64,000 nt of DNA from Serratia odorifera (GCF_900635445.1 NZ_LR134117.1:3100001-3164000), one strand, 5' to 3'. Positions 30,962-41,740 are shown, numbered from the stretch's first letter. The notes: generated by a model not told the origin, from the sequence alone. A program made the numbers and translations.

Positions 30962-32091
30962 TTACAGTTCGAAGTCGCTCAGGTCGTCGGCGTTGATTTC
31001 AGAATCAATCTGGCCGACCAGGTAAGAACTGACTTCCACTTCCTGCGGTGCCACCTGAACGTTGTCGGACACCAGCCAGGCGTTGATCCACGGGATCGGG
31101 TTGGAGCGGGTTTTAAACGGCGCGCCCAGTCCCACCGCCTGCATGCGGATATTGGTGATGTACTCGACGTACTGGCACAGGATGTCTTTGTTCAGGCCGA
31201 TCATCGAACCGCCACTGAACAGGTATTCCGCCCACTCTTTTTCCTGCTGGGCCGCCAGGACGAACAGATCGTAGCATTGCTGCTGGCATTCAACGGCGAT
31301 TTCGGCCATCTCGGGGTCATCGGCACCGGAGCGCATCAGGTTCAGCATATGTTGCGTGCCGGTCAGGTGCAGCGCTTCGTCACGGGCGATTAGCTTGATG
31401 ATTTTGGCATTGCCTTCCATCAGTTCGCGCTCGGCGAATGCAAACGAACAGGCGAAGCTGACGTAAAAGCGAATGGCTTCCAGCGCGTTAACGCTCATCA
31501 GGCACAGATAAAGCTGCTTTTTCAGCGCGCGCAGGCTGACGGTCACGCTCTGGCCGTTCACCTGGTGAGTGCCTTCTCCCAGCAGATGGTAATAGCTGGT
31601 CATTTCGATCAGATCGTCGTAGTAGCCGGAAATGTCTTTCGCGCGTTTTTTGATCTCTTCGTTGGTGACAATATCGTCAAACACCAGCGCCGGATCGTTG
31701 ACGATGTTACGGATGATGTGAGTGTAGGAGCGAGAATGAATGGTTTCCGAGAACGACCAGGTCTCAATCCAGGTTTCCAGCTCGGGAATCGAGATCAGCG
31801 GCAGCAACGCGACGTTCGGGCTACGACCCTGAATCGAGTCCAGCAGCGTTTGGTACTTCAGGTTGCTGATGAAAATGTGTTTCTCGTGGTCCGGCAGCGC
31901 CTGATAGTCAATGCGATCGCGGGAAACGTCTACCTCTTCCGGACGCCAGAAGAAGGACAGCTGTTTTTCGATCAGCTTTTCAAAAATTTCATGTTTCTGC
32001 TGGTCGAAACGCGCCACGTTGACCGACTGGCCGAAGAACATCGGCTCGAGCAGCTGATCGTTTTATTCTGAGAGAAAGTGGTGTAAGCCAT
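30962..32091 (-). pseudogene. nrdB: Ribonucleoside-diphosphate reductase 1, beta subunit, frameshifted near the N-terminus
   Basis: NrdB carries the di-iron centre and the tyrosyl radical of aerobic class Ia ribonucleotide reductase. The radical tyrosine lies in HSRSYTHII, and iron-ligand regions are visible in FFWRPEEVDVSRD, AFAERELMEG and ARDEALHLTGTQH. The family N-terminus MAYTTFSQNK is encoded from the ATG at 32089-32091. One A is missing from the A run at 32061-32064 (four where five are needed), which breaks the frame; internal translation could only start at the methionine of MFFGQSVN. With the base restored the protein is 376 residues, exactly the E. coli length. The gene is required for aerobic growth, so sequencing error is likely. 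Confidence 0.94.
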
Positions 32092-32193
32092 AAGCCGGAA
32101 TCCTTTGAAACCACACAGAGACAGGCCGGATTACGTCGACCCCTACGTGGAAAACAGTGTAGGGGCCGAACATTCGGCCCTTAGCGTTAAAAC

Positions 32194-34483
32194 TTAAATT
32201 TTGCAGGCGCCGCTTTCGCAGTCGTCATCAGCGCTTTTGGCCGGCAGCATGTCTTCCTGCACGTCTTCCGCGCCGTCACGGGTGTTTTGGTAATACAGGG
32301 TTTTCACACCAAACTTGTAGGTGGTCAGCAGGTCTTTCAACAGCTGCTTCATTGGCACCTTGCCGCCCGCAAAACGGGTTGGGTCGTAGTTGGTGTTGGC
32401 AGAAATCGACTGGTCGATAAACTTCTGCATTAGGCCGACCAACTGCAGGTAACCGTCGTTGCTTGGCATTTCCCACAGCAGTTCGTAGGCATCCTTCAGA
32501 CGTTCGTATTCCGGCACCACCTGGCGCAGAATGCCGTCTTTCGACGCTTTGATGCTGATGTGGCCGCGCGGCGGTTCAATGCCGTTGGTGGCGTTGGAAA
32601 TCTGCGAAGAGGTTTCCGATGGCATCAGCGCCGACAGGGTAGAGTTGCGCAGGCCGGTTTCCTGGATTTCCTTACGCAGCGTTTCCCAATCGTAGTGCAG
32701 CGGCTCCTGGCAGATACCATCCAGATCCTTCTTGTAGGTATCAATCGGCAGGATGCCCTGGGCATAGGTGGTTTCGTTGAACCACGGGCAGGCGCCCTGT
32801 TCCTGCGCCAGACGATTGGAGGCCTTCAGCAGGTAATACTGAATCGCTTCGAAGGTCTTGTGCGTCAGGTTGTTGGCGCTGCCGTCGGAATAGCGCACGC
32901 CGTTCTTCGCCAGATAATAGGCGAAGTTGATCACGCCGATACCCAGCGTACGACGGCCCATCGCACCGCGGTAAGCGGCCTTGATCGGGTAGTCCTGGTA
33001 ATCGAGCAGGGCGTCGAGCGCGCGTACCGCCAGGGTCGCCAGTTCTTCCAGATCGTCCAGGCTGTCGATGGCACCCAGGTTGAAGGCGGACAGCGTACAG
33101 AGCGCGATTTCGCCGTTTTCGTCGTTCACGTCATCCAATGGCTTGGTCGGCAGGGCGATTTCCAGGCACAGGTTGGACTGACGTACCGGCGCGATCTGCG
33201 GATCGAACGGGCTGTGGGTGTTGCAATGGTCAACGTTCTGAATGTAGATACGGCCGGTAGAGGCGCGTTCCTGCATCATCAACGAGAACAGTTCAACCGC
33301 TTTGACCCGCTTCTGGCGGATGCTGCTGTCTTGTTCGTACTGGGTGTACAGACGTTCGAACTCGTCCTGATCGGCAAAGAACGCGTCGTACAGGCCAGGT
33401 ACGTCAGACGGGCTGAAACAGCGTGATGTCGCCGCCCTTGATCAGGCGCTGATACATCAGGCGGTTCAACTGCACGCCGTAGTCCATATGACGGACGCGG
33501 TTGCCTTCGACGCCGCGGTTATTCTTCAATACCAGCAGGCTTTCCACTTCCAGATGCCACATCGGATAGAACAATGTGGCAGCACCGCCGCGCACGCCGC
33601 CCTGTGAACAGGACTTCACCGCAGTCTGGAAGTGTTTGTAGAACGGGATACAGCCGGTGTGGAAAGCTTCGCCGCCACGGATCGGGCTACCCAGCGCACG
33701 GATGCGGCCGGCGTTGATGCCGATGCCTGCACGTTGGGAAACGTATTTCACAATCGCACTGGAGGTGGCGTTGATCGAGTCCAGGCTGTCACCGCATTCG
33801 ATCAGCACACAGGAGCTGAACTGGCGGGTCGGCGTACGTACACCGGACATGATCGGCGTTGGCAGCGAAATCTTGAAGGTGGAAATCGCGTCGTAGAACC
33901 GCTTTACGTAGTCCAGACGGGTTTCACGCGGGTAGTTGGAGAACAGGCAAGCCGCAACCAGAATGTACAGGAACTGTGCGCTCTCATAGATCTCGCCGCT
34001 GACGCGGTTTTGCACCAGGTACTTCCCTTCAAGCTGCTTGACGGCCGCGTAGGAGAAGTTCATGTCACGCCAGTGATCGATAAAGGAGTCCATCTGCTCG
34101 AACTCTTCAGTGCTGTAGTCTTCCAGCAGATGCTTATCGTATTTACCCATTTCGACCATACGCACCACGTGAGCATGCAGCTTCGGCGGCTCAAACTGAC
34201 CGTAGGCTTTTTTGCGCAGGTGGAAGATCGCCAGGCGCGCGGCCAGATACTGGTAATCGGGCGCATCGCGCGAGATCAGATCGGCAGCGGCCTTGATGAT
34301 GGTTTCATGGATATCGGCAGTTTTGATGCCGTCATAAAACTGGATGTGAGAACGCAACTCTACTTGAGATACCGAGACGTTGTTTAAACCTTCCGCAGCC
34401 CAGTCGATGACTCGGTGGATTTTGTCGAGGTTGATGCGCTCTTTGCGGCCATCGCGTTTAGTTACAAGCAGACTTTGGTTCAT
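32194..34483 (-). pseudogene. nrdA: Ribonucleoside-diphosphate reductase 1, alpha subunit, frameshifted
   Basis: NrdA is the catalytic subunit of class Ia ribonucleotide reductase and reduces NDPs to dNDPs. An N-terminal ATP-cone (KRDGRKERINLDKIHRVI) is followed by the ten-stranded barrel. The active-site cysteine in RQFSSCVLIE, the CLE catalytic motif in NLCLEIALP and the redox cysteines in the C-terminal DDCESGACKI are all present. One extra base in the G run at 33410-33412 (minus-strand CCC) ends the first frame at DITLFQPV. Without it the protein reads on as LFQPSDVPGLYDAFF and totals 762 residues, close to the 761 of E. coli. A single indel in a 2.3 kb essential gene is best explained as an error. 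Confidence 0.95.
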
Positions 34484-34548
34484 GTGCTGTTTTACCTGTC
34501 CGTATAGTGTTCCCAGCCAAAAGTGTAGTAGCTCTGCTCAGTATGTAA

Positions 34549-34564
34549 ACACTATATATAGGGG
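34549..34564. promoter_or_regulatory. NrdR box upstream of nrdA
   Basis: ACACTATATATAG is a close match to the first 13 positions of the known NrdR box. It lies 66 bases upstream of the nrdA start. Enterobacterial nrdAB promoters normally carry two such boxes. A partial TATAGTGT half-site occurs at 34503-34510, but its spacing is not the usual one. Confidence 0.65.
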
Positions 34565-34634
34565 GTGTGTGTCGGTGAGGTAACAAGATAGTGAGAACCT
34601 GGCCTATTTGCAAGTGAACAAAATGGCTCGATTT

Positions 34635-34643
34635 TGTGGATAA
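34635..34643 (-). promoter_or_regulatory. DnaA box upstream of nrdA
   Basis: The minus strand reads TTATCCACA, a perfect consensus DnaA box. DnaA is known to regulate the nrdAB promoter in E. coli through such boxes. Confidence 0.7.
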
Positions 34644-34922
34644 CTTGGGGGTGAATTGTGGCTGTTGGTTCGCAATGCGCGTGGTGTCTGGCCCCGGAAG
34701 CTTGTCAATAAGCGGGATAAGATTTTCCGCACGATTGCAAAAACATGATCGATTGCCGATTTCTTAAACGTTAGAAAAAAACGGCATATTGATCTGTTTT
34801 AATATTCTTAAAAACCCTTTACGCGCTATTTTTGCAACGAACGTGGAAAAATTAGGCATTTTTCCTAATGGCGGCGTCGGGCAACATAAGCCAAATCCAG
34901 CGCCGGCGCCGCCTTTAGCACA

Positions 34923-35648
34923 TCAACCTTCGTGCTGGGTATGAACCATATAGTTCACATCTACGTTGCGACCCAGCTTAAAACGATCGGTAATCGGGTT
35001 GTAATGCAGGCCAATCATGTGCTTTTCGCGCAGAGAGGTACCATCTACCCAACTTATCAATTCCGACGGTTTGATAAACTTGTTACGATCGTGGGTGCCC
35101 TGCGGAACCATTTTCAATACATATTCGGCGCCAATCACCGCCATCAGCCAGGCTTTGGTGTTGCGGTTGATGGTGGAGAAGAACACGTGACCCCCCGGTT
35201 TGACCAGATGCGCACAAGCTCGCACCACCGACGCCGGATCCGGCACGTGTTCAAGCATTTCCATGCAGGTGACGACGTCATATTGCTGTGGGTTGGCATG
35301 GGCGTGACTTTCTACCGTTTCTTGAACGTAGGTCACATCGACGCCGCTTTCCAGCGCATGCAGCCGAGCCACCTGCAAGGGTTCCGCACCCATGTCCAGT
35401 CCGGTGACCCGGGCGCCTTCGCGCGCCATGCTTTCCGCCAGGATGCCACCGCCGCAGCCGACGTCGAGCACCTGTTTGTCAAAGATGCCGCCGGCGCGTT
35501 GCATGATGTAATTCAGGCGTAGCGGGTTGATGCGGTGCAGCGGTTTGAATTCGCCTTCCAGATCCCACCAGCGCGAGGCGACGGCCTCGAATTTGGCGAT
35601 TTCCTGATGGTCGACGTTTTGTGCGCGGCTGGATGATTCTGCATTCAT
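34923..35648 (-). CDS. ubiG: Ubiquinone biosynthesis O-methyltransferase UbiG
   Basis: UbiG performs both O-methylation steps of ubiquinone synthesis, using S-adenosylmethionine. The 241-residue protein has the class I methyltransferase motif I VLDVGCGGGILAESMA, the acidic post-I residue in VTGLDMG, motif II around YDVVTCMEMLEHVPDP and motif III LVKPGGHVFFSTIN. An N-terminal amphipathic region (FEAVASRWWDLEGEFKPLHRINP) is typical of the family. The ATG at 35648 (MNAESSS) was chosen; upstream in-frame sequence lacks similarity. It is divergent from gyrA, the standard enterobacterial arrangement. Confidence 0.95.
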   Translation of the reverse strand: MNAESSSRAQNVDHQEIAKFEAVASRWWDLEGEFKPLHRINPLRLNYIMQRAGGIFDKQVLDVGCGGGILAESMAREGARVTGLDMGAEPLQVARLHALESGVDVTYVQETVESHAHANPQQYDVVTCMEMLEHVPDPASVVRACAHLVKPGGHVFFSTINRNTKAWLMAVIGAEYVLKMVPQGTHDRNKFIKPSELISWVDGTSLREKHMIGLHYNPITDRFKLGRNVDVNYMVHTQHEG

Positions 35649-35861
35649 GAGCGTGTTGGACTCCTGGTTCTCTTTGCGGCGGATTATACATGTTACCGCG
35701 CGGCGCTGTCGCAACCGATGCGTTTTTAGCGCACGGTTATGCACAAATTCCAGCAAACAGCGCCGGTTATTTTTCCGAAAAGCCTGCTTTGTGATATAGT
35801 TTTACACCTTTGGCACTATGCCAGGGCAGATGAATCATTCAGTATGAGGGATAGCAGCTCC

Positions 35862-38504
35862 ATGAGCGACCTTGCCAGAGAAATCACACCGGTAAACATC
35901 GAAGACGAATTGAAAAGTTCGTATCTGGATTACGCGATGTCCGTCATTGTCGGACGTGCGCTGCCAGATGTTCGTGATGGGCTGAAGCCGGTGCACCGCC
36001 GCGTTCTGTACGCGATGAATGTACTGGGTAACGACTGGAACAAACCCTATAAAAAATCCGCCCGTGTCGTCGGGGACGTGATCGGTAAATACCACCCACA
36101 CGGTGACAGTGCGGTTTACGACACCATCGTGCGTCTGGCTCAACCGTTCTCGCTGCGCTACATGCTGGTGGACGGTCAGGGTAACTTCGGTTCCGTCGAT
36201 GGCGATTCCGCCGCGGCAATGCGTTATACCGAAGTACGCATGTCTAAAATTGCTCACGAACTGCTGGCGGACCTGGAAAAGGAAACCGTCGACTTCGTGC
36301 CTAACTACGACGGTACCGAACAGATCCCGGCAGTGATGCCTACCAAGATCCCCAACCTGCTGGTTAACGGCTCATCGGGGATTGCCGTCGGTATGGCCAC
36401 CAACATTCCGCCGCACAACCTGTCTGAGGTTATCAGCGGCTGCCTGGCCTATATTGATGATGAAAACATCAGCATCGAAGGGCTGATGGAACACATCCCA
36501 GGGCCGGACTTCCCGACCGCCGCCATCATCAATGGCCGTCGCGGTATCGAAGAAGCCTACCGTACCGGTCGCGGCAAGGTGTATATCCGCGCCCGTGCCG
36601 AAGTCGAAGTCGACGCCAAAACAGGCCGCGAAACCATTATCGTTCACGAAATTCCCTATCAGGTGAACAAGGCGCGTCTGATCGAAAAGATCGCCGAGCT
36701 GGTAAAGGAAAAACGCGTCGAAGGCATCAGCGCACTGCGTGACGAGTCCGATAAAGACGGCATGCGCATCGTGGTTGAAGTGAAGCGCGACGCGGTGGGT
36801 GAGGTCGTACTCAACAATCTGTATTCGCTGACCCAGTTACAGGTCACTTTCGGCATCAACATGGTGGCGCTGCATCAGGGGCAGCCAAAGCTGCTGAACC
36901 TGAAAGACATCCTGCAAGCCTTTGTGCGTCACCGCCGCGAAGTGGTGACTCGCCGTACCATCTTTGAACTGCGTAAAGCCCGTGACCGCGCCCATATTTT
37001 GGAAGCGCTGGCGATTGCACTGGCCAACATCGATCCGATCATCGAGCTGATTCGCCGCGCGCCAACCCCGGCGGAAGCCAAGGTTGCGCTGGTGGCGCAG
37101 CCGTGGGATCTGGGCAACGTGGGTGCAATGCTGGAACGTGCCGGCGACGACGCCGCGCGTCCGGAATGGCTGGAACCAGAGTTCGGCATCCGCGATGGTA
37201 AATACTACCTGACCGAGCAGCAGGCGCAGGCGATCCTCGATCTCCGCCTGCAAAAACTGACCGGTCTGGAGCACGAAAAGTTACTGGACGAATATAAAGA
37301 GCTGCTGAACTTTATTGCCGAGCTGATCTTTATTCTGCAAAGCCCGGATCGTCTGATGGAAGTGATCCGCGAAGAGCTGGAGGCGGTGCGCGATCAGTTT
37401 GGCGACCAACGTCGTACCGAGATCACCGCCAACTCTTCCGACATCAACATCGAAGACCTGATCAATCAGGAAGACGTGGTAGTGACTCTGTCGCATCAGG
37501 GCTACGTCAAGTATCAGCCGCTGAGCGACTACGAAGCACAACGTCGCGGCGGCAAGGGCAAGTCGGCTGCGCGCATCAAAGAAGAAGACTTTATCGACCG
37601 TCTGCTGGTGGCCAACACCCACGATACCATTCTGTGCTTCTCCAGCCGTGGCCGTCTGTACTGGATGAAGGTCTATCAACTGCCTGAAGCCAGCCGCGGC
37701 GCGCGCGGGCGTCCAATCGTCAACCTGTTGCCGTTGGAAGCCGACGAGCGTATCACCGCCATTCTGCCGGTACGCGAGTATGAGGAAGGGCGTCACGTGT
37801 TCATGGCGACCGCCAGCGGCACGGTGAAGAAAACCGCCCTGACCGAGTTCAGCCGTCCACGCAGCGCCGGCATCATCGCCGTCAACCTCAACGAGGGTGA
37901 TGAGCTGATCGGTGTTGACCTGACCGACGGCAGTAACGAAGTGATGCTGTTCTCTGCCAACGGTAAAGTGGTGCGCTTCCCTGAATCGCAGGTGCGTTCG
38001 ATGGGGCGTACCGCTACTGGCGTGCGCGGCATCAACCTGGGTGAAGGCGACAGCGTCATCTCGTTGATCGTGCCACGCGGCGAAGGCGACATTCTTACCG
38101 TCACGCAAAACGGTTACGGTAAACGTACCGCAGTGACCGAATACCCAACCAAATCGCGCGCGACCCAAGGGGTTATCTCCATCAAGGTCAGCGAACGTAA
38201 CGGTCAGGTGGTCGGTGCGGTGCAGGTAGAAACTACCGACCAGATCATGATGATCACCGATGCCGGTACGCTGGTGCGTACCCGGGTATCTGAAGTCAGC
38301 GTGGTTGGCCGTAATACTCAGGGTGTCACCCTGATCCGCACGGCAGAAGATGAAAACGTCGTTGGCTTGCAGCGCGTAGCGGAGCCGGTTGAAGACGAAG
38401 AGCTGGACAGCATCGAACCGGGTGAAGCGATCGACGACGGCACGCCGTTGGACGACAGCGACGACGGTGAGGTTGTTGACGATGCGGATGATGAAAACGC
38501 GTAA
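35862..38504 (+). CDS. gyrA: DNA gyrase subunit A
   Basis: GyrA is the DNA-cleaving and rejoining subunit of gyrase, which introduces negative supercoils with GyrB. The protein has 880 residues. The N-terminal breakage-reunion domain carries the catalytic tyrosine in AMRYTEVRM. The C-terminal half is a six-bladed beta-pinwheel, with the GyrA box within QRRGGKGKSAARI. The C-terminal tail is strongly acidic (DDSDDGEVVDDADDENA). The quinolone-resistance region reads GDSAVYD, so residues 83 (Ser) and 87 (Asp) are wild type. The ATG at 35862 matches the family N-terminus MSDLAREITPVNIEDELK. A terminator follows. Confidence 0.97.
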   Translation: MSDLAREITPVNIEDELKSSYLDYAMSVIVGRALPDVRDGLKPVHRRVLYAMNVLGNDWNKPYKKSARVVGDVIGKYHPHGDSAVYDTIVRLAQPFSLRYMLVDGQGNFGSVDGDSAAAMRYTEVRMSKIAHELLADLEKETVDFVPNYDGTEQIPAVMPTKIPNLLVNGSSGIAVGMATNIPPHNLSEVISGCLAYIDDENISIEGLMEHIPGPDFPTAAIINGRRGIEEAYRTGRGKVYIRARAEVEVDAKTGRETIIVHEIPYQVNKARLIEKIAELVKEKRVEGISALRDESDKDGMRIVVEVKRDAVGEVVLNNLYSLTQLQVTFGINMVALHQGQPKLLNLKDILQAFVRHRREVVTRRTIFELRKARDRAHILEALAIALANIDPIIELIRRAPTPAEAKVALVAQPWDLGNVGAMLERAGDDAARPEWLEPEFGIRDGKYYLTEQQAQAILDLRLQKLTGLEHEKLLDEYKELLNFIAELIFILQSPDRLMEVIREELEAVRDQFGDQRRTEITANSSDINIEDLINQEDVVVTLSHQGYVKYQPLSDYEAQRRGGKGKSAARIKEEDFIDRLLVANTHDTILCFSSRGRLYWMKVYQLPEASRGARGRPIVNLLPLEADERITAILPVREYEEGRHVFMATASGTVKKTALTEFSRPRSAGIIAVNLNEGDELIGVDLTDGSNEVMLFSANGKVVRFPESQVRSMGRTATGVRGINLGEGDSVISLIVPRGEGDILTVTQNGYGKRTAVTEYPTKSRATQGVISIKVSERNGQVVGAVQVETTDQIMMITDAGTLVRTRVSEVSVVGRNTQGVTLIRTAEDENVVGLQRVAEPVEDEELDSIEPGEAIDDGTPLDDSDDGEVVDDADDENA

Positions 38505-38556
38505 TCGCGTATTCTGATGCGCGCCGGCTTTTGAGTCAGGCGCGCCATGCATGAGT

Positions 38557-38588
38557 AAAGGGCTTGGCAGCGATGCTAGGCCCTTTTT
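38557..38588 (+). terminator. Terminator of gyrA
   Basis: AAAGGGCT and GGCCCTTTTT form an interrupted hairpin ending in a T run, about 55 bases after the gyrA stop. Confidence 0.75.
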
Positions 38589-38799
38589 CAGCATTCGCGG
38601 CCATGCCTGCTGCGTGGCGTGACGCTGTTCCCACCTCTGCGGGGCTGCGTTCAGCTCGCTCTGCGAGCGGTTTGCGCAGGCAGATGCCACTTCGCCACGC
38701 GGATTATATCGATAGATAGGGTTTGATTGCGGGGCTGACTACGCAGGCCCAGCGTGAGATGCAAGCGTTCGTCACCACTCACTTTTGTATGGTAATCGA

Positions 38800-41661
38800 T
38801 TGAAATATTTAGCCTCTTTCCGTACTACGTTAAAAATTTCCCGCTACCTGTTTCGGGTACTGGCGATTATGCTGTGGTCGTTGGGCGCGCTGCTCACCAC
38901 GTTTTACATTCTCAATATCCTGCACGAAAAAGAGTCCGACCTGCGGCAGGAATACAATCTCAATTTCGATCAGGCACAGGGCTATATCCGCCATTCAGCT
39001 GATATTATACGTGATATCAAATACATGGCTGAAAACCGCCTGAACGGCTCCGTCAGCAGTCTCGATCTGTTCAGCGGCGTGTTCCCCGGCAAGAGCGCGC
39101 AACCGGAATTCTTCCCGCTGTACCCTGAATCAGACTGTGCGCTGAACACCACCTATCGCAGCTCGCTTGATGCCCTTAGCGGCCTGATTCAATATTGGAA
39201 AGAGAACTTTGTTGCCGCCTACGATCTGAACCGGGTGTTTTTCATCGGTGGCGACAGCCTGTGCATGGCCGAGTTTGGCAAGAGCAGCGGTGTGACCGAC
39301 CGTGAAAATGTGCTGAAGTCGTTGCATGAACGCATTCTGAAGTACCGCAACGCCAAAAATCAGGACAAAGACAGCAACATCTATTGGGTAACCCCCAGCC
39401 AGCAACGCTCAGACGTCGGTTATCTGTATATTCTGACGCCAATTTATATCGGCAACAAACTGGAAGCGTTGCTGGGTATCGAACAGACCATTCGTCTGGA
39501 AGATTTCATCACGCCGGGCAGTCTGCCGATCGGTGTCGCGCTGCTGGATGAAAATAACCAGCCGGTGCTGCGCCTGGCCGACGGCGAACGTTATGCCTCC
39601 TCGCTCACCAATTATCCGGAAGATCACACCTATTTTGGCTACGTCGACAGCTACCATGATTTGATCCTGAAAAAAGCATTGCCGCCGTCGTCGCTGAGCA
39701 TCGTCTATGCCTTGCCGGTGAAGAGCGTGATCGAGCGTTTTAAAATGCTGATCCTCAACGCGATACTGCTCAACCTGCTGTCGGCTATCGTGCTGTTTAC
39801 CCTGGCGTGGCTATTTGAACGCAAAATGTTCCTGCCGGCGGAAGACAACGCGTTCCGGCTGGAGGAACATGAACAGTTCAACCGCAAGATTGTCGCATCG
39901 GCGCCGGTGGGGATCTGCATCCTGCGCATCAGCGACGGCACCAACATCCTCAGTAACGAACTGGCGCATAACTATATCAATTTGCTGACCCAGGAAGACC
40001 GCGACCGCATTACGCGCATCATCTGCGAGCAGCAGGCGAACTTCGTTGATGTGATGACCAGCAACAATAACAATCTGCAAATCAGTTTTGTGCACTCTCG
40101 TTATCGTAACGAGGATGTGGCGATCTGCGTGCTGGTAGACGTCAGCGCACGCGTCAAAATGGAAGAGTCGCTGCAGGAAATGGCCGCTGCCGCCGAGCAG
40201 GCCAGCCAGTCGAAGTCGATGTTCCTCGCCACCGTCAGCCACGAATTGCGCACGCCGCTGTACGGCATCATCGGTAACCTGGATTTGTTGCAGACCAAAG
40301 CGCTGCCGGAGGGCGTAGACCGCCTGGTCAATGCCATGAACAACTCTTCCGGGTTACTGCTGAAAATCATCAGCGATATTTTGGATTTTTCCAAGATTGA
40401 ATCCGAACAGCTGAAGATTGAGCCGCGGGAGTTTTCCTGCCTGGAAGTTATCACCCATATTGCCGGCAACTATTTGCCGCTGGTGGTGAAGAAACGCCTG
40501 GGGTTGTACTGCTTTATCGAACAGAACGTACCGGAGCGGATTTCAGGCGATCCGGTGCGCTTGCAGCAGGTGCTGTCCAATCTATTGAACAATGCCATCA
40601 AGTTCACCGATACCGGCTGCATTATCCTGCAGGTCACGGCGCGTGGCAGCTACCTTGAGTTCAGCGTGCGCGATACGGGCGTCGGCATTCCCGAAAAGGA
40701 AATCTCCCGCCTGTTCGATCCGTTCTTCCAGGTGGGCACCGGGGTGCAGCGTCATTTCCAGGGCACCGGTTTGGGACTGGCGATCTGTGAGAAGCTGATC
40801 AACATGATGGACGGCGACATTGCGGTAGAGTCCGAGCCGGGTCTGGGCAGTATGTTCTCGATCCGCATTCCATTATTCGATGCACAATACCCGGTGCCGC
40901 AACCGAGTGATACCTGGCAGGGCAGAACTCTGTGGCTGGAGATCCGTAACCAGCGGTTGGAAAATTACCTGATGGAAATTCTCGGCGGCTATGGCGCCAC
41001 GCTGTTGCGCTATCAGGGCCAGGACACCACGGCACAGGACGTGCTGCTCAGCGATCATGGGTTGCAGATCGCCACGCCGCTATTGGCGCAAATAGAGTTT
41101 TCCATTGACCATATTGGCCCGTCGAATGAAACTCGTGCCGGTTACTGGATGCACAGCACCTCGACGCCGCGGGAAACCATCGGCTTGCTTAACCGGCTGT
41201 TTGAGGTATATGACGGCAGCGCCAAAACGTTGATGCAGCTGCCGCAGCCGACCAAGGCCTGCGCGGTGGATAACGGCGATATTCGCCTGCTGGTGGTTGA
41301 TGACCACCCGATCAACCGCCGGTTGCTGTCCGATCAGTTGACGTCGCTCGGTTATCGGGTGATTACCGCCAATGACGGCGTTGATGCGCTGGGGGTGTTG
41401 AGCCATAACCCGGTAGATATTGTACTGACCGACGTCAATATGCCGAATATGGACGGTTATCGCCTGACGCAGCGCCTGCGGCAGATGAATTTCACCTCGC
41501 CGGTCATCGGGGTCACGGCCAATGCCCTGGCGGAAGAAAAGCAGCGCTGTATCGAAGCCGGGATGGATAATTGTTTGTCGAAACCGGTAACGCTGGAAAC
41601 CCTGGAACAGACGCTGGCGGTGTATTCAGCCATCGTACGCAAGAATAATCAGCAGGACTGA
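38800..41661 (+). CDS. rcsC: Two-component system hybrid sensor kinase RcsC
   Basis: RcsC is the membrane sensor kinase of the Rcs phosphorelay, which passes phosphate to RcsD and then RcsB in response to envelope stress. It has about 953 residues. Membrane helices at about 20-42 and 315-335 frame a periplasmic domain. They are followed by a PAS-like linker, the kinase core with the H-box FLATVSHELRTPLYG (histidine near 480), and ATPase boxes NLLNNAIKFTD, DTGVGIP and GTGLGLAI. Next come the RcsC-specific ABL domain and a receiver with the aspartate in DIVLTDVNMPNMDGY and lysine in CLSKPV. The start is uncertain: TTG at 38800 aligns with E. coli MKYLASFRTTLK, and no suitable ATG is near. It converges on rcsB. 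Confidence 0.95.
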   Translation: MKYLASFRTTLKISRYLFRVLAIMLWSLGALLTTFYILNILHEKESDLRQEYNLNFDQAQGYIRHSADIIRDIKYMAENRLNGSVSSLDLFSGVFPGKSAQPEFFPLYPESDCALNTTYRSSLDALSGLIQYWKENFVAAYDLNRVFFIGGDSLCMAEFGKSSGVTDRENVLKSLHERILKYRNAKNQDKDSNIYWVTPSQQRSDVGYLYILTPIYIGNKLEALLGIEQTIRLEDFITPGSLPIGVALLDENNQPVLRLADGERYASSLTNYPEDHTYFGYVDSYHDLILKKALPPSSLSIVYALPVKSVIERFKMLILNAILLNLLSAIVLFTLAWLFERKMFLPAEDNAFRLEEHEQFNRKIVASAPVGICILRISDGTNILSNELAHNYINLLTQEDRDRITRIICEQQANFVDVMTSNNNNLQISFVHSRYRNEDVAICVLVDVSARVKMEESLQEMAAAAEQASQSKSMFLATVSHELRTPLYGIIGNLDLLQTKALPEGVDRLVNAMNNSSGLLLKIISDILDFSKIESEQLKIEPREFSCLEVITHIAGNYLPLVVKKRLGLYCFIEQNVPERISGDPVRLQQVLSNLLNNAIKFTDTGCIILQVTARGSYLEFSVRDTGVGIPEKEISRLFDPFFQVGTGVQRHFQGTGLGLAICEKLINMMDGDIAVESEPGLGSMFSIRIPLFDAQYPVPQPSDTWQGRTLWLEIRNQRLENYLMEILGGYGATLLRYQGQDTTAQDVLLSDHGLQIATPLLAQIEFSIDHIGPSNETRAGYWMHSTSTPRETIGLLNRLFEVYDGSAKTLMQLPQPTKACAVDNGDIRLLVVDDHPINRRLLSDQLTSLGYRVITANDGVDALGVLSHNPVDIVLTDVNMPNMDGYRLTQRLRQMNFTSPVIGVTANALAEEKQRCIEAGMDNCLSKPVTLETLEQTLAVYSAIVRKNNQQD

Positions 41662-41708
41662 GGCGAAAGGGCGAGAGGTATGGCGGTGGCGGCAGGGCAA
41701 GAATGAAT

Positions 41709-41728
41709 CAGGGGCCGTTTGGCCCCTG
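41709..41728. terminator. Convergent hairpin between rcsC and rcsB
   Basis: A perfect inverted repeat CAGGGGCC/GGCCCCTG with a four-base loop lies between the two convergent stops. The T tract is weak on both strands. Confidence 0.6.
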
Positions 41729-41740
41729 TAATGGTATCAA

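Larger units (their letters stand above)
34484..34922. other. nrdA promoter region and gap to ubiG
   Basis: This 439-base non-coding stretch lies upstream of nrdA and downstream of ubiG. The nrdA-proximal half carries a NrdR-like box and a perfect DnaA box (listed separately). The ubiG-proximal half contains GGCGGCG (34870-34876) and CGCCGCC (34907-34913), a possible but T-poor end-of-gene hairpin. I see no gene. Confidence 0.6.

Noticed and set aside
35862..38504. Possible quinolone-resistance change in gyrA
   Set aside because: Residues 83 and 87 are serine and aspartate, the sensitive wild-type state.
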